Shown here piece by piece: positions 63,583 through 64,000 of a stretch of DNA of 64,000 bases. The position numbers and the translations under genes were made by a program. The notes under the pieces were generated by a model. That model was not told the DNA's origin, did no database searches, and was given only the letters and a program-made list of their open reading frames with translations. The stretch is from positions 1 to 64,000 of the forward strand of contig JAPFBR010000009.1 of assembly GCA_035798135.1 (NCBI GenBank). The letters are read 5' to 3'. The DNA comes from Sediminicola sp035798135 (GTDB taxonomy: Bacteria; Bacteroidota; Bacteroidia; Flavobacteriales; Flavobacteriaceae). How positions within the stretch are numbered: the stretch's first letter is position 1; every line of letters starts with the position of its first letter.

Positions 63583-64000
63583 TTAAGAGTAACGGCCGTA
63601 TTTCCCACTTCCTGGTTCCAGTTTCATTTTTATGCGAAATTCTTGAGGTGTCATTATTTCCCTGGCATTAGCATTGGCAAGGGTATGTATTCTTTTTAAC
63701 AATGCTAGATTACTTGCCAATTGGGTTTTCTCTGTGTCGAACCAAATATTATCCTCTAAACCTACCCTGACCCCTCCGCCTACTGCAATGGAAAGTGAAT
63801 TCATCTTTAATTGATCTACTCCCAATCCTGCAAGGCTCCAGACCGAATTTTCCGGAAGATCATTGATCATTAGCCCTGTATGCAATAAATTTGTCTGAGA
63901 TCCAGCGATATTGCCCAATAAGAGGTTAAAATAATATGGTGGACTTATCAAATTTTTCTTGATTAAATATTTAGCGTAATTGACCATCCCATTGTCAAAC
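63583..64000 (-). CDS. BKACE (DUF849, beta-keto acid cleavage) protein, 3' part
   Basis: The frame is open through the right edge of the window: the last bases read FDNGMVNYAKYLI, so the 5' end lies outside. At least 139 residues are present. The family motifs LLLGNIAGSQTNLLHTGLM, WSLAGLGVDQLKMNSLSIAVGGGVRVGLEDN and TNA-like ending ANAREIMTPQEFR identify the DUF849/3-keto-5-aminohexanoate cleavage enzyme family, which condenses a beta-keto acid with acetyl-CoA to give acetoacetate plus a CoA ester. The Glu in GLEDN is a conserved active-site position. The natural keto acid cannot be deduced from this part; one known family substrate comes from lysine fermentation. Confidence 0.88.
   Translation of the reverse strand, partial: FDNGMVNYAKYLIKKNLISPPYYFNLLLGNIAGSQTNLLHTGLMINDLPENSVWSLAGLGVDQLKMNSLSIAVGGGVRVGLEDNIWFDTEKTQLASNLALLKRIHTLANANAREIMTPQEFRIKMKLEPGSGKYGRYS

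Overview
The window is a low-GC chromosomal segment from a marine-type member of the Flavobacteriaceae (Bacteroidota). The evidence is the gliding genes gldF and gldG, a 1,774-residue secreted protein with a type IX secretion sorting domain, a PafA-type phosphatase, Bacteroidota-style lipoproteins, a TAnnTTTG -7 promoter element before mnmE, and the absence of intact tRNA or rRNA genes. The nearest genus cannot be fixed from the sequence alone.

Bases 1-11,400 are accessory DNA. Most genes here lie singly on the + strand and are separated by imperfect palindromes of 55-160 bp. These end in GTTRGN-like motifs and begin with the complementary YNNAAC motif. For five or six units the first bases after one palindrome are the reverse complement of the bases opening the next, which is the signature of integron gene cassettes and their attC sites. 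Cargo includes a DUF998 membrane protein, a gluzincin-type lipoprotein, a class C beta-lactamase-fold lipoprotein, a GyrI/Cass2-like protein, a TPR protein, DUF2200 and a coiled-coil lipoprotein. No integrase is present and the array appears to run off the left edge. It is interrupted at 2.1-6.1 kb by a non-cassette block (DUF421 remnant, PafA-like phosphatase, secreted protein, bestrophin-like membrane protein).

Bases 11,940-15,440 hold a visibly G/C-richer aconitase gene between two near-identical ~98 bp direct repeats. Each repeat is the 3' end of a tRNA-Met-like gene plus a terminator, as expected for att remnants of tandem tRNA-targeted insertions.

Bases 15.5-26.6 kb carry xylB-xylA, a tiny lipoprotein, katG with an OxyR-like half-site, a decayed repeat-protein gene, and a nucleotide-signalling group: TPR-transmembrane-class III cyclase, HD phosphohydrolase, and a convergent three-helix membrane protein of the PycTM (Pycsar effector) type. 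At 26.9-32.3 kb is the secreted S8/S53-like protease with MBG domains and about 18 copies of a six-residue LVNG repeat.

Bases 32.9-37.9 kb contain a kinase-M23-aminotransferase fusion, a LysR regulator and a divergent DUF1338 (2-oxoadipate decarboxylase-type) gene. Together they suggest hydroxylysine/lysine catabolism. Bases 38.3-51.5 kb are mostly conserved backbone: AI-2E exporter, cNMP/CBS/DUF294 protein with a DEDDh exonuclease, purC, phoH, SAM hydrolase, ABM monooxygenase, gldFG, dnaN, DUF4870, mnmE.

Bases 51.8-55.5 kb are a three-gene operon (N-formylglutamate amidohydrolase, DUF1704 metallopeptidase, glutathione-synthetase-like ATP-grasp ligase), which looks like a ligation/cleavage pathway. 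The right end has a truncated haemoglobin, an AraC remnant, a two-subunit molybdenum hydroxylase, an RsbQ-like hydrolase paired with a PAS histidine kinase, a GNAT protein and the 3' part of a BKACE (DUF849) gene that leaves the window.
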